This document shows positions 8,351 through 18,462 of a stretch of 64,000 bases of DNA, in pieces. The translations under genes were made by a program, and so were the position numbers. A model generated the notes under the pieces. The model was not told where the DNA came from and made no database searches. It worked only from the letters and a program-made list of their open reading frames with translations. The stretch spans positions 248,001-312,000 of the forward strand of contig OZ237775.1 of the NCBI GenBank assembly GCA_965178125.1, read 5' to 3'. This stretch comes from Bilabrum cf. latius (taxonomy: Eukaryota; Bigyra: Bicosoecida; Bigyra; Bicosoecida). The number at the start of each line of letters is the position of its first letter. Within the stretch, counting starts at the first letter, position 1.

Positions 8351-10570
8351 ATGCCGTGCAGCATCTGCAGACAGTCCGGCCACAATATACGCACATGCCC
8401 TATGGCAGGCGGTGGGGGCGGATTCAGCGGTGGAGGGAGCTCATATGGACGCGGATCCTTCGGAGGCGGCTTCGGCGGCGGCTATGGAGGTGGCGAATCC
8501 ATGCCCCGGCCCAGGCAAACCTGCAGCTACTGCCGCAACCCTGGCCACAATATCCGCACATGCCCCTCAAAGCAAGCAGACGAGATGCGTGCCCATCGGG
8601 CCGAGGAAATGCGCCAGCAAAGGCAGAGAGAGGAGGAGCAGCGAGCGTTCCGGAGGCAACAAGAGGCTGCTGAAGCCCGCCGCAGGCAGCAGGCATATGA
8701 AGCTGAGACCCGCCGCCGGCAGCAGGCGTGCGGCTACTGCCGCAGGCCCGGGCACAACATCCGCACGTGTCCCGAGAAGAAAGCTGACGACTTGCGAGAA
8801 GCTGCCGCGGCTGCTCGTGAAAGGGTCGCCCCTCGGCCGGAGCCCAAACCCAAGCAGGCGTGCGGGTACTGCCGCGAGCCAGGGCACAACGTCCGCACGT
8901 GCCGCAAGAAGATGGCAGCCGAGCTGAAACGGGTCCATCCAGCGGCTGGTCCCGATCCGGTTGCTCCGACACATCGGCCCCGTCACGAAGAGGATGCACC
9001 ACCGAAGAAGAAGCGCACCATCCACTGCGGCTTCTGCGGCGGGGAAGGACACAACATCCGGACATGCAGGCACAGGAAGGCACAGGAGGAGGCAGTCCGC
9101 AAGGCCAGGGAACAGGCTTTGCACGAAGCCAGTGAACAACGGGTGGCCCTCGAAAGGGAGCGTGACGCTCGCAGGCATGTCCACGATGACCGCCCGACCG
9201 CCTCCGAGGAAGCCAACTAGATGGGGCGAGACCTGTTCGACAACAACTTCAGGGCCGAAGGCGACCACGACATGGCTGCTTCAGGTGGATTCGACGACGA
9301 GGACTCGGATTCGGATCAAGATGCAGGCCCGAGCCTCCATGAGATGATGCGCATGATCGAAGAGCTGCGCAGCCGCGTGACAGCTGCATCTGACCCGGCC
9401 ACGCCTGCCAAGATCACTCCCGAGAGGCGCGCCGGGGCAGAAGCCGCAGGGGACGGGCTTGACGTATCTAGTTATTCTCCTGATGGTCGAGCACCGGCAG
9501 CATCTGCAGCAGGGGGCATCTGCACGCCGCCCAGAGCAAAAGCTGGCAAGATCAAGGGCACAGGCCTTACCATGGAACAGCTCAAGAAGCTCAAGGCTTC
9601 CCTCGAAAACGTCAAGATTCCCAAGAAGGACATCGTGGTGGACCTCACTGCCAAGCCCCTGGGTGTGGGTGCTTTCGGGAAAGTGTACGCCGGGGCGTAC
9701 GCTGGTCAGGCAGTGGCGGTCAAGGTGATCGAGGGCGGTGTCACCATCAGCAAGAAGCAGGAAAAGAAGCTGCTGGAGGAAGCCAAGACCCAAATGATCA
9801 TGTCGTTCCACCCCGGCTGCCTACGCTTCCTGGGGTACGTGAATGACGATGGCATGCTCGCACTCGTCACAGAGCTGGCAGACGGCTCCCTGGGTTCCAT
9901 GCTGGACGAGGAGGGCGACGAGCTGACTGTCAAGCAGAGGCTGTCGATCGCCACCGATCTAGCTGGGGCTCTACATGCACTGCACTCCAAGGGCATCGTG
10001 CACCGTGACCTGAAGCCCGCCAACGTGCTGCTCAAGATCAAGGACCAGGACAAGGGTGTTCCTGAGAGGACTATCAGACCGCTGGTGGCGGACTTCGGGA
10101 TGTCCAAGCTGAAGACAAAGGTACAGACCACCACTACAGCCGGTGCCGGTACCGGGAGCGGTGCTGCCACTGGCGGTGCGGCCGGCGGACCACTTGGTGT
10201 GACCATCACTGGGGCTGGGGGCACCCCTCTCTACATGGCACCGGAGATCGGCCTCACCCCCGGCATCAAGGCCAGCGCAGCTCACGATGTGTGGGCCTTC
10301 GGGCTGATGCTGAACGAGATCCTCACCGGAGACACGCTCATGGACGATGATGCCGTTGTGGAGGTGCTGAATGGGATGGCCGGAGATCCCATCAAGGGAA
10401 TCGCGACCAAGTTCAAGGAGGGCTTGCGGCCCACTCCCACAGATAATCCCGCTCTGAACAAGGCTAACGACCTAGTGCAGAGGTGCCTGACCATCGATCC
10501 CGACAAGAGGCCACCCTTCAAGGAGATCCATGGGCGGCTCCGTGAGATGCTGCGGGGCGTCGAGGCCTGA
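8351..10570 (+). CDS. CCHC zinc-knuckle array fused to TKL-like kinase, copy 2
   Basis: 739-residue paralogue of the gene at 5.0-8.0 kb. Knuckle and kinase halves are in one frame, joined across a TAG (Gln) at 9218-9220. There are five CCHC knuckles: the first three nearly identical to copy 1, the fourth and fifth diverged (CGYCREPGHNVRTC, CGFCGGEGHNIRTC). An acidic linker follows, and the kinase is about residues 430-735: LGVGAFGKVYAG, VAVKV, HRDLKPANVLL, VADFGMSK, GTPLYMAPEIG and CLTIDPDKRPPF. It stops in TGA right after the kinase, so unlike copy 1 it has no hydrophobic tail and is probably soluble. The kinase halves are very similar at nucleotide level, while the activation-segment Gly/Ala insert and the knuckle number differ. 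Confidence 0.86.
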
Positions 10571-10761
10571 TCGTGCCGCAAGGTCGATACAGTACATTGT
10601 GCGTACTACGTGTTTGCTTGTTAGTATTTGCTTGCAGCTAAGAATCCGGATCGCCAGTCGAACGTTCTCTCGAGGTTCTATTCGAGGCTTCCGGAAGCTG
10701 TACACGATCCATCCGAGATGACGTGTCCAAAATCATTTCAAAACACCACTAACCAGCAAAT

Positions 10762-11554
10762 ATGGCAGCCGCAGCTTCGTCAAGTGATGTTAATGTGGAC
10801 ATTATTTTCTACTGTGGGTGTTGAGCAATTGGCCTAAGTTTGCATGGGGTTAAACAGAGGTATTCCTCGTTTCGGTCAATTCGACACACTAACAGCGTTT
10901 TCAGTGAACACATGACTCGCTACCCTCGCAGCCATGTACACACACGTACTAATACTTGCCAAGGCCGTTCAGGAGGGCGCCGAGAAGGCCGGCGTGAAGG
11001 TCACCCTGCGCCAAGTGGCAGAGACGCTTCCCAAGGACGTGCTTGAGAAGATGCACGCGCCGGCGAAGCCCGAGGACATCCCAATCGCCACTCCCGACGA
11101 TCTATCTAAAGCAGACGGCGTTATTTTCGGATTCCCTACCAGGTTTGGCATGATGGCATCTCAGATGAAGGCCTTCTTCGACAGCACGGGCAGCCTGTGG
11201 CAGAGCGGCGCTCTCGTGGGCAAGCCAGCTGGCATGATCACGTCAACGGCCACGCAGAACGGAGGGCAAGAAACGACTCAGCTCACTGCGGTCTCTCAGC
11301 TGACCCATCACGGCATGATCTTCGTCCCAGCAGGATACATCTGCGGCAGCACCCAGTTCGACCTGACCGAGGTGCACGGCGGATCCCCCTACGGACCGGG
11401 CACGCTGGCGGGCGGGGACGGGTCCCGCATGCCGTCCGAGAAGGAGCTGGATTATGCAAGGACGTACGGCGCGCACTTCGCTGGCGTGGTCAAGGCCCTC
11501 AAGGTGGGTAGGGAGGCCACTGCACCCAAGGAGGCCGCCGAGGAGGGCAAGTGA
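10762..11554 (+). CDS. WrbA-type flavodoxin NAD(P)H:quinone reductase, copy 2
   Basis: 224-residue paralogue of the gene at 3.5-4.7 kb. Exon 1 (10762-10813) encodes MAAAASSSDVNVDIIFY plus one base; exon 2 (10932-11554) starts SMYTHVLILAKAVQEG and ends AAEEGK with TGA. Flavodoxin landmarks are intact (FGFPTRFG, TSTATQNGG, GGSPYGPGTLAGGDGSR). Lengths and intron position match copy 1, but there is no Ser-rich extension or CaaX box, so this form is predicted cytosolic. It lies 191 bp downstream of kinase copy 2, in the opposite orientation to copy 1, so duplication of the region involved an inversion or separate copying of this gene. Confidence 0.92.
10814..10931 (+). other. Intron in quinone reductase copy 2
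   Basis: GTGGGT donor at 10814 and CTCGCAG acceptor ending at 10931, 118 nt, phase 1. It is at the same codon as the 272-nt intron in copy 1. The intron sequences differ although the exons are near-identical. Confidence 0.85.
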
Positions 11555-11862
11555 GCGAGCGAGCATAGAGCACTTGCTCGGTCTGTCGGGGGGATGCAAT
11601 CTCAAGCCACCGACAGGCTTCGCCGCATTGACAGGCTATATAGAGTGATAGGTTCCGAATGGACTAGCTGAGTTTCCAAAGTTCGTAATTGCGTTAATTT
11701 TCCGATCCCAGAGTCAAGAACAGAAATCTCAAGACACACGGCCACGCGCTTGCGACCTACTACGCGAGGTAACCCTCGTCCAGACGAGCCGCCTCTCCGC
11801 TCGATTTTTTGCGAGAAGAGGCGTCGATGTTTTCGAGCGCCGGTCGAAATTTGAACGTCACA
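11555..11862. other. Convergent spacer
   Basis: 308 nt between the 3' ends of quinone reductase copy 2 (+) and the four-TM gene (-). No gene seen. Confidence 0.5.
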
Positions 11863-13365
11863 TCAGCCCCGCGAGGAAGAAGCCTGCCCCTGCCCCTGCC
11901 CCTGCCCGTCGTTGCTCCCTCCTCCGCTGAATAGACCGCCCACAAACCCGCCGATCGCCCCCACTGCTCCCGTGGCCGCGGTGGCAGCGGCACCCAACAC
12001 GCTCCCGTCTTGCTCTGTAGCGGGCGCACCGAGGCCGGCGGGACCAGCATCAGCCCCGCGAGCGGTCCTCAGTGCGGTCCCCTATGAGGGGGCAGGCGCG
12101 GGGGCGGGCGCGGTGGCCGGCCCCTGCCTCGCCGGCCTCGGCTTTTCGGCAGCGGCCCACGGGTCAGAGGCGGCGGCTCCGGATCCGGAATAGCCCATGG
12201 ATCCCGGGGCGGGACTGTGGGATGGGGCAGGCGCTGGAGCGGGCGCCTGTGCCCCCCCCCTGCCACTGCCTCCCCCCCTTCCTCCTCTTGCTGCTGCTAC
12301 CTGCCCGTGCTCCCCAGTGCTGGCGTGCCACGCCGCGATTGCCTCCGCGTGCTGCCTATCCCTGATTTCCTGCACCTGCTGCTCCGTTTCTCCAGTGTAC
12401 TTGGCCCGGCGCTGCACCCCGTCCGAGTGGCAGCATGCGCACAGTGGCCCGCAGCACGCGATGCATGGCATGCACATGCACCAGGCGATCGTGCTCCAGG
12501 GACTGTGGGGCACAGGGATGTGCTTGCTAGGATCACTGCTTCCCCTGGCGAGCTGCTGCCCGAGGCCCATGCACGTGTTGCAGAGGCAAGTGCACATAAA
12601 CACAAAGCCGCCGCCTGCGAGCACCGTCCATCCAATAATGATGCAAGCCAGGACCATGTCGTCAACCTGGTCCGGACAAGCCTCGTCTGCACCTCCGAAC
12701 CAAACAGAGCCAATGATCAGCCACACGAACTGGAAGATAAGCACCAGGATGTAGATGGCGATAATTGGGTCGTAGCAAGACAGCTGGTATACCCGCTCGC
12801 CGAAATTGCGATCACCGGCTGCCTCCTGCGAGGCGTTCATAGATTGAAAAAATCAGAAGTTACTTGCCGCGTGTAGTCGCTACGGAACCGAGCGACACCT
12901 GAACAGCTCCGATATTGCAGCAGAGCGACAGGACTTACCGTGTACGGCTTCTAGAACTTGCAAAAGCAGTACACTGCGACTATCGTGTTAACAACAAGCG
13001 CTACTGCATCCAACAAGAGCCACAGCGGCAGATTCTGGCCGCAATCGTCGGCATCTGAAAAGGACGAACCCGCAATGCCCAGAGCAACAAGACCAGGAAT
13101 CAGGCTGAAGCACGTAGCCTGGCACATGCAGAAGCTCATAGGCTGCTCAAAATAGAAATTTATTTCCATGCACCAGTCGGATACGGAATCGCAGACGCCT
13201 TCGCACGCTCTTCCTACGATACGACACTGCGAACCAGAGTTGGGAATGCAAGACAAGGCAAAGCACAGTGTAGCCTCTTGGTCCACTACGTTGGCTAGCG
13301 CGCGGTCATACGTGCAAATTATATCTTACTGGAAAACAAAGTGCCTGTGCTAGGACTGCTGCCAT
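11863..13365 (-). CDS. Four-TM Cys-rich membrane protein, family not recognised
   Basis: Exon 12825-11863 and exon 13286-12939 join in phase 0 across a 113-nt intron. TAG codons at 12951 and 12082 are read as Gln. The product has two hydrophobic pairs (SLIPGLVALGIAGSSF and LWLLLDAVALVVNTIVAVYC; then IIAIYILVLIFQFVWLIIG and MVLACIIIGWTVLAGGGFVF). Each pair lies next to Cys-rich stretches such as CMCMPCIACCGPLCACC, good candidates for palmitoylation or metal binding. The tail is Ala/Pro/Gly-rich, has a GQGQGQGQ run and ends at TGA 11863-11865. The 5' end is uncertain: the frame before 13286 has no ATG, and a short exon 13365-13330 (MAAVLAQALCFP followed by GTAAGA) is my best candidate start. 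The two TM pairs may be an internal duplication. Confidence 0.68.
12826..12938 (-). other. Intron in four-TM gene
   Basis: GTAAGT donor at 12938, CTCGCAG acceptor at 12826, 113 nt, phase 0. Splicing fuses the two hydrophobic halves in frame. The donor is reached only if the TAG 12 nt upstream is sense. Confidence 0.78.
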
Positions 13366-13629
13366 TGCAATAAAAGTAGTTTACGTGGCCTCACTGGTTG
13401 CACCACAACGGTAGCCAGCGGAACGAGTTGCAGCGGTTCTAACCAACGACTGCCCGGGGTGCGCGGTGAAGGGCAATTCGACAGGTTCAAGTGTGCGCCC
13501 CGTACAGAACGCGTGTATTCGTCAATCAATCTGCACCGAGCCTGTGCCCCCCTCCAGCCCACCCAGCCCCACGAGCCTTGCCACTTCAAGTTGTCGATGA
13601 CAAGCAGCCACTTCCAATCCGGGATTCAT

Positions 13630-14343
13630 TCACTCGACGTAGATCCACTTGTCGATGGCCTTCTCGTAGTTCTGCAGCTCCTCCTCGCGGAACCAGAAGG
13701 CGATCTCCTTGGCGGCGCCCTCGGGCCCATCGGATCCGTGGCACGTGTTCGCCCCGATTGTCACGGTCAGGTCACCGCGGATGCTGCCGGCCGCCGAGTC
13801 CGCGGGGTTGGTGGCCCCGAGCAGCCTGCGCCCTCCCAGGATGGAATCCTCGCCCTCCCAGCACATGGCCACGATGGGCCCAGAGGAGAAGAAGTTCACC
13901 AGCCCGGGGAAGAACTTCTTCCCGGCCAGGTCGGAGTAGTGCCCCTCTGCCTGTGCCTTGGTGGGAGTGAGCATCTTGAGCCCGACGAGCTTGTAGCCCT
14001 TCTGCTCGAAGCGGCGGATCACCTCGCCCACCGCGTTCCTCTGCACGCCGTCAGGCTTGACAGCGATGAAGGTGCGCTCGTACCGGGTGCCGGGCTTTCC
14101 TGCGAACATGGTGCGGGTGGCAAGGCCGAACGTGCAGTGAGAGATGCTCCGCAACCAGAATGGCACACCTGCTTGCACCGACCGGGCCTAGTCAGAAAAT
14201 AGCAACTCGGCCACGATATGAACTTATATGGACTTACCGGTGTACGGGACGTCAGCCTCGCACTCGACCACGTCCTTCGCAGCGCTGGCGGCGAATGCCG
14301 TCACGGCCACACCAGCTGCCACAGCTGAGGTGCCCAGGCGCAT
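13630..14343 (-). CDS. Nucleoside diphosphate kinase with N-terminal targeting exon
   Basis: NDPK transfers the gamma-phosphate between NTPs and NDPs through a phosphohistidine. Exon 1 (14343-14238) encodes a 35-residue, Ala/Val-rich leader starting MRLGTSAVAAGVAVTAF; exon 2 (14168-13630) encodes the enzyme. Motifs: RTFIAVKPDGVQR, RFEQKGYKLVGLKML, the active-site His in NTCHGSDGPEGA, then EIAFWF and the end KWIYVE. The intron is phase 1 and joins VPYTG to VPFW. The total is 214 residues, about 60 longer than cytosolic NDPKs. The hydrophobic leader followed by a basic, Ser/Arg-containing stretch resembles organellar (mitochondrial intermembrane-space type) forms, but the compartment is inferred only. 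Stop TGA. Confidence 0.93.
14169..14237 (-). other. Intron in NDPK gene
   Basis: GTAAGT donor at 14237, AAGCAG acceptor at 14169, 69 nt, phase 1: the shortest clear intron here. An alternative acceptor at ctgactag would break the frame. Confidence 0.82.
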
Positions 14344-14787
14344 CGCGGGCCGGGAAAGGCGCGATGCAATCTGGCTGGAACGAGCAGCCTGTAATCATTG
14401 AGATGGGTAACATGCAAAGAATGTTGTGTTCATTTTGGCAAAAAACAACAATTTCGAGCTCGACGTCAAACAAAATCCAAATCCTCTTCAAACTGAGCAC
14501 GTTCTGCAGTTGCGCAACGCGGCAACTGATAGAAAAATACATGCTCACAAGGGCACGAAGCGCGAAAGCACCACGGGCGATCATCTCTTCGTTGTCGTGG
14601 AAATGTTCGGTGTTCGCGCTACCCGTGGACTGTTACGTGCTGTTTGCCAGTAGTGGAGCACGACGACGACTGCTCCGTCCGGTCGCCACTGGCTCAGGCC
14701 TTTACTGACTTTGAGGGCCTCGGCACCGAAACACGCTTCATAAGTTAAAATATCTCCCATCTTTGCAACTGCACACGATACGCCCCT
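14344..14787 (-). other. Spacer between NDPK and GH3 genes
   Basis: 444 nt upstream of NDPK and downstream of the GH3 gene, both on the minus strand. AT-richer than the coding flanks. It should contain the NDPK promoter. No convincing ORF or RNA gene. Confidence 0.5.
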
Positions 14788-17370
14788 TCAAGGCAGGGGC
14801 GCATCGGGCGGCCTGGCCAGCACTACCGGCTGCGAGCCCTGCACCTCGATCGAGAACTCGAACGGAGCATGTGGCTCCCTCGGTGACACCTGCACGCGAT
14901 GGTGACCCGGGTACAGAATCGTCTCTCCCCTTGCCCCCGTCAGCCCGAGATCGATCGCCCGGACACTCATGGCGACCTCGGTGCCTGTGCCCGTCCGCTC
15001 GAACGCGAACAGGGACTTGCTCGGCACCGGGTGCGAAGGTGCTCGCTCGCCCCAAGCACCTGCTCGGATGGCACCGGCAATTGAGGTGCTCGGCACGTGG
15101 TACGCCAGCAGGATCTCGTCCGGGGAGGGAACGTTCGCTTCAAGGCGCAGCGAACCGGCCTTAACGGAGCACCGGATGGTCCCGAGCACCTGCTCCGGGC
15201 CGGGCGCCGAGCCGCTGTAGCTGATGCCAGTCGCGTTCGGCATGGCTCCAGCTGCGACGGTCCCACTCTCTGGCACGTGTAGGGTGCAGTCCACTGAATT
15301 GCTGCCGTATGCCAGACCAGAGCCGAACGGATAGATCACGTCAGACGGCTTGGCATACCTGTAGGTCCTGCCCTGCTCGGCCACCTCTAGCCCCGTCACC
15401 TCGGTGCGGGCAGCGAATGCAGGCGAATAGATCGTGTAGGGCAGCCTGCCCCAGCTGTTCAACCTCCCCGAGAGCAGTGCAGCGAGGGCAGGAGCGCCAA
15501 ACGATGGATAGAAAGCCTCCACCACGGCGTCGCTGTCGGTGTACAAAGACTCCTGGCCGATGGCGCCGGCGTTGATCAGCACGGTGACGACCTTGCCACC
15601 CGCGGCCCGCGCCGCTTTGACCACCTCTTCAACCAGAAGCTGTTGTTCCCCGGGGAGTGTCACGTTGGGATGATCCGATCCCTCGTGCTCGATGTGCTCG
15701 TTGTCGTACCCCACCGCGAGCACAACCACGTCGGCCCAACCCGCCGCAGACACCGCCGCGGGGATCCCACTCGTCACATTCGAGTCCACGTCGCAGCCCT
15801 CCTCGACCCGCACCTCGACCCCTGACGACGCCCCCACCTCGCTCGTCACACTTGCTCCCTTCAGCTCGCTGCGGATGGAGTCCCCGATGGTGGGCACGCA
15901 CCCGTCGGCCCTTGAGCTCCGGTTGCTCACGCCGGGGCAGAACGCGTCGCTGTAGAAATCGCCGAGGAGGCCGCGCCTAGAGACCGAGTGCGGGCCAATC
16001 ACGGCGACCTTGCTCGCGACTGGTGTGACGAGTGGGAGCACACCCCCGTCGTTTTTGAGCAGCACGATCCCCTGGGCGGCCCCCTGCTCCGCTGCCTGCT
16101 GGTGTTCCCTGCTGTGGATGTACTCTGGCCCCAGCCGGGTCATGGGCTGTTCCTCAAGGGGATCAAACAGCCCGAGTCTCATCCTCTGCATGAGGTTTCG
16201 CGCCAGTGACACGTCCACGTCAGCCTCCGTCAGCAGTCCCGCGCTGACAGCCTGCTCGATCCCCGAGGGGAACTTGGGGTCATCATTGGCTCCGTATGGA
16301 TAACCCGCGTTGATGTCGGTTCCGTTGGTGATCCCATAGGCTACCGCCTCAGGCAGACTTCCGGCATATCCGTTCCCGTGTGGTGGCTTGCTTACCATGC
16401 TGCTGATGGCTCCGCAGTCGGAGATGATGACCGCGTCGGGGACCTCCCAGTAGCTCCTCACCACTTTGGCCAGGTAGGGGCTGGCGCAGGACGGACCCAG
16501 CCCCTTGATGCTCGTGTAGGAACACATGGCCGCGTTGGTCGCGTTGAATCCTCGGGCGTAGGGAGGCAGGAAAGAGTCCCACGCGTCAAAGGCGCTGATG
16601 CTGCCGATGGCACCAAACCGGTCCGTCTCGTACTGGTAAAAAGAGAAGTGCTTCAGCCCGGCTGCGAGCCGGAGGTACTGCTTGCCAGCCGTGGCTGGCA
16701 TTTCGATCGGTTCGCCGACCGGAAGTGGCTTCCCCGCCTTGATGTGCTCGCCCACGTCGCGGGCGATCCCGCTGAGATACTCGAACGCGTACTCTCCAGT
16801 CAAAAAGCGGTCCTCGGATGGAAGCTCGCCGTTCCTCCCGTTTCTCGGGTCAATAATTAGGTTGATGTCAGGCCCATACCCGAATAGATCCACTTTGGCG
16901 TCAGCCGAGTAGATCCTGGAAACGTTTAGGTTGTTAAGAGCGCGCGCTTCGGTGCCTACCACATCCCCTTTCGCCCTCCACACCGTCCGATTGAACGTTG
17001 CAGCTAGGTTCAGCGGAGAAGGGAAAATAGTCGGGCACCTGGTTTGATTGGTGGACTGATCCACGTAGCACGACGAGCTCACGCCAGAATTGATTTCAAT
17101 AAGCATGACAAACGGTGGTATTCCTAGTCTTGGCACACCAGCATCGATTACGGAGCAACCGTCCGTGTGATTGCGAGATCCCATGATCCCTGCCTTCTCA
17201 GGTAGGGTGAGCTGCCCTAAAAGCCTGTGCACCCGCTCCTCGTAGCTCAGCGACGAGTCGCAAAAATCCTGCGATCTTGCGGCGCCCTGGCACACATACG
17301 CATTGGGAGCATACTGCACTGCCCATGCAGAAACTCCAGCAAGTGCTGCACATATAGCGATGCGCTTCAT
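14788..17370 (-). CDS. Secreted GH3 glycosidase, plant beta-xylosidase/arabinofuranosidase-like
   Basis: Retaining glycosidase that removes xylose, arabinose or glucose from oligosaccharides. From the ATG at 17370 the protein is 860 residues, beginning with a signal peptide (MKRIAICAALAGVSAWA). The open frame continues to an ATG at 17469, but that start would bury the signal. GH3 landmarks: SYEERVHRLLGQLTLPEKAG, NLAATFNRTVWR, ARALNNLNVSRIYSADAK, DINLIIDPRNGRNGE, KHFSFYQYETDR and the nucleophile motif VIISDCGAISSM. The C-terminal alpha/beta sandwich (GIVLLKNDGGVLPL, KVAVIGPHS) and a fibronectin-III-like domain follow. Cysteine spacing and the SDCGAI motif fit the plant-type BXL subgroup. Several N-glycosylation sequons support secretion. 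Stop TGA; no in-frame TAG. Substrate not determinable. Confidence 0.92.
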   Translation of the reverse strand: MKRIAICAALAGVSAWAVQYAPNAYVCQGAARSQDFCDSSLSYEERVHRLLGQLTLPEKAGIMGSRNHTDGCSVIDAGVPRLGIPPFVMLIEINSGVSSSCYVDQSTNQTRCPTIFPSPLNLAATFNRTVWRAKGDVVGTEARALNNLNVSRIYSADAKVDLFGYGPDINLIIDPRNGRNGELPSEDRFLTGEYAFEYLSGIARDVGEHIKAGKPLPVGEPIEMPATAGKQYLRLAAGLKHFSFYQYETDRFGAIGSISAFDAWDSFLPPYARGFNATNAAMCSYTSIKGLGPSCASPYLAKVVRSYWEVPDAVIISDCGAISSMVSKPPHGNGYAGSLPEAVAYGITNGTDINAGYPYGANDDPKFPSGIEQAVSAGLLTEADVDVSLARNLMQRMRLGLFDPLEEQPMTRLGPEYIHSREHQQAAEQGAAQGIVLLKNDGGVLPLVTPVASKVAVIGPHSVSRRGLLGDFYSDAFCPGVSNRSSRADGCVPTIGDSIRSELKGASVTSEVGASSGVEVRVEEGCDVDSNVTSGIPAAVSAAGWADVVVLAVGYDNEHIEHEGSDHPNVTLPGEQQLLVEEVVKAARAAGGKVVTVLINAGAIGQESLYTDSDAVVEAFYPSFGAPALAALLSGRLNSWGRLPYTIYSPAFAARTEVTGLEVAEQGRTYRYAKPSDVIYPFGSGLAYGSNSVDCTLHVPESGTVAAGAMPNATGISYSGSAPGPEQVLGTIRCSVKAGSLRLEANVPSPDEILLAYHVPSTSIAGAIRAGAWGERAPSHPVPSKSLFAFERTGTGTEVAMSVRAIDLGLTGARGETILYPGHHRVQVSPREPHAPFEFSIEVQGSQPVVLARPPDAPLP

Positions 17371-17744
17371 GGCTTTGAGCAAACAGATTGTGAGGTTGTA
17401 GATGCGGCGGCCAGTTGCCGTTGCCTGCGCATTACGGAACCTGCGCACAATCGATACTTTAGCTGTCATTTTGCTAGTAAATGGACAGCTTCGGAGCTCT
17501 TGACGGACTCATGAGCGCCCTTCTTGCATACGCCAGATCAGCTCACGGTGCGACTTAGGAATACAATGGTTCGTTTCAAAGGAATCGATTTTGCCGACGG
17601 GTGCATCTCGGAACCAGTGCTATCGAAGCTGCTGCGTCTCGCACCAATATTCATGCGTATTATAATTCTTCAGAGGCGTAGGTGTGTCCCATGTGCTAGC
17701 TGTTCCGGCATTCGCCGTGCCGGAAGCAGTACGCAAAGCTTGCG

Positions 17745-18272
17745 ATGTTCGACCGAGCAGTTGACAGCACTCATGTGCGTATAAAGAATCCTTAGCCATC
17801 GTCACCCCCTCTTCTTGGTACAAATGCCATTGAGCATGTGCGTGTTGCACTGTATGTGGACGTGAAGCGCTGCCACAGTCTTCACGAAGATGACATGGAT
17901 ACACCCGAGGGCCTTGTCGCGGCGTTTGAGAGATCTCAGGCAGCGAGGGAGCGTTTCGATATGGCGGCGAAGGGACTGGTGCGTGTGTCTGATTGCTCGC
18001 AGACGGCTTTGGATGAGAGTAACTCGCGGAGTGGGCAAGGCGAGCGCGGGGAGGCAGATGCTCCTTTTTCAAGACAATGTAGTGAGCAGCTGGATGACGA
18101 TGGAAAAGCACAGGCAGCATCTGAAGGGTCCAATGGCAGGCACCAAGTAATGTCGCCTCAGCGGCCAACCGTCCCCGCATCTGCACGGTCGCAGCTCTGC
18201 CGGGACGACCAGGCGCTGCTCGCCGTGACGGAGCACTTGCTTGACCTGGCTGAGTCCGGAGCGCGTATGTAA
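17745..18272 (+). CDS. Small hypothetical protein
   Basis: ATG at 17745 opens a 175-codon frame ending in TAA at 18270. It includes one TAG (17793) read as Gln. The product starts MFDRAVDSTHVRIKNP and is hydrophilic and Ser/Glu/Gln-rich, with a short leucine-rich end (LLAVTEHLLDLAESGARM). No family recognised. Codon use resembles the neighbours. A GTATGT at 18266 could be a splice donor, so the real gene may continue to a second exon around 18.35-18.45 kb. The divergent GH3 gene shares the upstream region 17371-17744. Confidence 0.42.
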
Positions 18273-18462
18273 TCGCGTATGACGATGGACGTGCCGTGGA
18301 TACTTTGGGGGGGTCATCACATGATGGACCGCTGGTCCTGTGTCGCAAGTTACCCGACAGAATGCCCCGGCCTGTCGGCGCCGCACGAGGCAGGTTCCGC
18401 AAATTGCAACTTGCGTACACGGGTGGACAGTCTGTGGCATCATTGCAAGAGCTACAATACCG

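Larger units (their letters stand above)
3547..11554. repeat. Segmentally duplicated block: two quinone reductases and two zinc-knuckle kinases
   Basis: Order: reductase 1 (-), kinase 1 (+), kinase 2 (+), reductase 2 (+). Exons of the two reductases are near-identical, and long runs of the knuckle and kinase coding sequences are too, while introns and spacers differ. The kinases are direct tandem copies, but the reductases are inverted relative to each other. A simple tandem duplication plus an inversion, or gene conversion between copies, would explain this. Confidence 0.85.

Noticed and set aside
4996-9220. Zinc knuckles as retrotransposon Gag remnants
   Set aside because: No reverse transcriptase, integrase or LTRs nearby; knuckles are fused in frame to an intact kinase in both copies.
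17620-18420. 266-codon minus-strand frame over the small hypothetical gene
   Set aside because: Pro/Arg/Ser/His-rich shadow composition; the plus-strand frame has the better coding look and an ATG.
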